Positions 63,506 through 64,000 of a DNA stretch of 64,000 nt are shown here, piece by piece. Position 1 is the stretch's first letter. Each line of letters begins with the position of its first letter. The translations under genes and the position numbers were made by a program. The stretch spans positions 186,001-250,000 of the forward strand of contig NZ_BAAADV010000004.1 of NCBI RefSeq assembly GCF_039522665.1, read 5' to 3'. The notes beneath the pieces were generated by a model. It was given only the letters and a program-made list of their open reading frames with translations, was not told the origin of the DNA and did no database searches. Source of the DNA: Natronoarchaeum mannanilyticum. GTDB taxonomy: Archaea > Halobacteriota > Halobacteria > Halobacteriales > Natronoarchaeaceae.

Positions 63506-64000
63506 TTAGTCGTCGTACTCGATCTCCTGACCGAGTGCGGGGCTGTAAATGCCGGAGTAGTCGGCGCTGGCGCTCGGGTGGACCTGGAAGTCGCTGATCG
63601 CGTCACGCGTCGCCATGAGCCGCTGGCCGTGCCAGAGGAACGTGACGGGCACGTCCTGAGCGAGGATCTCGGCGATGTCCTTGTAGATCGATCCGCGCTG
63701 GTCGGCTCCGAACGTCGTCTGGCCCTCCTGCATCAGGGAGTCCAGCTCCTCGTTCGAGTAGTGGTTGATGTTGTACCCGTTGGGCGTGAACTGGTCCGAG
63801 GAGAACAGCTGGTAGACGAAGGAGTCGGGATCCGCGCTCGCGGTCCAGCCGAGCGCGACGATGTCGCTCGTCTCGGCTGCCGGCCCCGTGATGAAATTGA
63901 CGTAGGAGCTCCACTCCATCACGTTGACGCTCACGTCGAAGTACTCAGTCTCCGAGAGCGTGTTCGCGATGACTTCGCACCAGCGCTGGCGCACGGGATG
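63506..64000 (-). CDS. dppA: Dipeptide ABC transporter substrate-binding protein, C-terminal part (cut by window edge)
   Basis: The frame runs off the right edge (reverse complement begins HPVRQRWCEVIAN); about 164 residues are visible, with a stop at 63506. These match the C-terminal lobe of family-5 peptide-binding proteins: WTASADPDSFVYQLFSSDQF, NGYNINHYSNEELDSLM and VPVTFLWHGQRLMATRDAI. The N-terminal signal lies outside the window. It is first in the leftward dpp operon. Confidence 0.9.
   Translation of the reverse strand, partial: HPVRQRWCEVIANTLSETEYFDVSVNVMEWSSYVNFITGPAAETSDIVALGWTASADPDSFVYQLFSSDQFTPNGYNINHYSNEELDSLMQEGQTTFGADQRGSIYKDIAEILAQDVPVTFLWHGQRLMATRDAISDFQVHPSASADYSGIYSPALGQEIEYDD

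Overview
This window is chromosomal DNA from a halophilic archaeon (class Halobacteria). The evidence is very high GC, strongly acidic Asp/Glu-rich proteins, archaeal TATA-type promoters close to start codons, and archaeal information-processing genes: TFB, Gar1, SRP19 and ribosomal proteins L11/L1/L10(P0)/L12(P1). Several short proteins belong to haloarchaea-only families. The genus is not certain. I see no rRNA, tRNA, CRISPR array, intact insertion sequence or prophage; the region looks like a stable core chromosome with a few accessory insertions.

Layout. 1-670: end of a ferritin-like gene and a DtxR-type metal regulator. 710-1218: gar1-srp19. 1294-5004: a cobalamin/iron-chelate importer (btuF divergent from btuC-btuD) around a perfect inverted repeat. 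5080-6869: a phosphoribosyltransferase and TFB. 7005-9718: DRG-type GTPase and small or membrane proteins. 9720-15521: a complete sugar ABC importer (lipoprotein, two permeases, ATPase) with a HAD phosphatase downstream. 16005-27707: creatininase-family hydrolase, degenerate RecA-like protein, ABC-2 exporter, O-methyltransferase, zinc alcohol dehydrogenase, NCS2 permease, two Gfo/Idh/MocA oxidoreductases, a TIM-barrel sugar isomerase and an AIM24 protein. 27681-27868: a 65-bp tandem repeat.

27888-37986 holds an eIF2B-like protein without the R15P isomerase catalytic residues, serine hydroxymethyltransferase, a CHAT-type (caspase-like) protein, a YlbF protein, a UlaG-like metallo-hydrolase, a 677-residue acidic coiled-coil protein and a HisG-like protein. 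38027-45300: PadR regulator, glutaredoxin, NiCoT transporter, a hairpin-rich gap, a solitary N6-adenine methyltransferase, a zinc-ribbon protein, a glycosyltransferase and FolD. 45501-52140: NhaC antiporter, a TRAM-like protein, DUF488 and the L11/L1/L10/L12 genes, with a Tat-exported protein inserted antiparallel between L11 and L1. 52293-58637: membrane proteins, CutA, HEWD protein and a giant FAD/Fe-S oxidoreductase. 58709-64000: a dipeptide ABC importer dppABCDF read leftwards, dppA cut by the window edge.

How the genes may work together. The main metabolic theme is uptake and oxidation of organic solutes. The sugar importer, creatininase-family hydrolase, zinc dehydrogenase, two Gfo/Idh/MocA dehydrogenases and sugar isomerase are the enzyme classes of the Thermotoga-type inositol pathway, here scattered over 18 kb. 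The peptide importer and NCS2 permease add nitrogen sources; the cobalamin importer and Ni/Co transporter supply cofactors. The most distinctive unknowns are the CHAT protein, the coiled-coil and HisG-like genes, the three-hairpin gap at 39592-40012 and the 65-bp tandem repeat.
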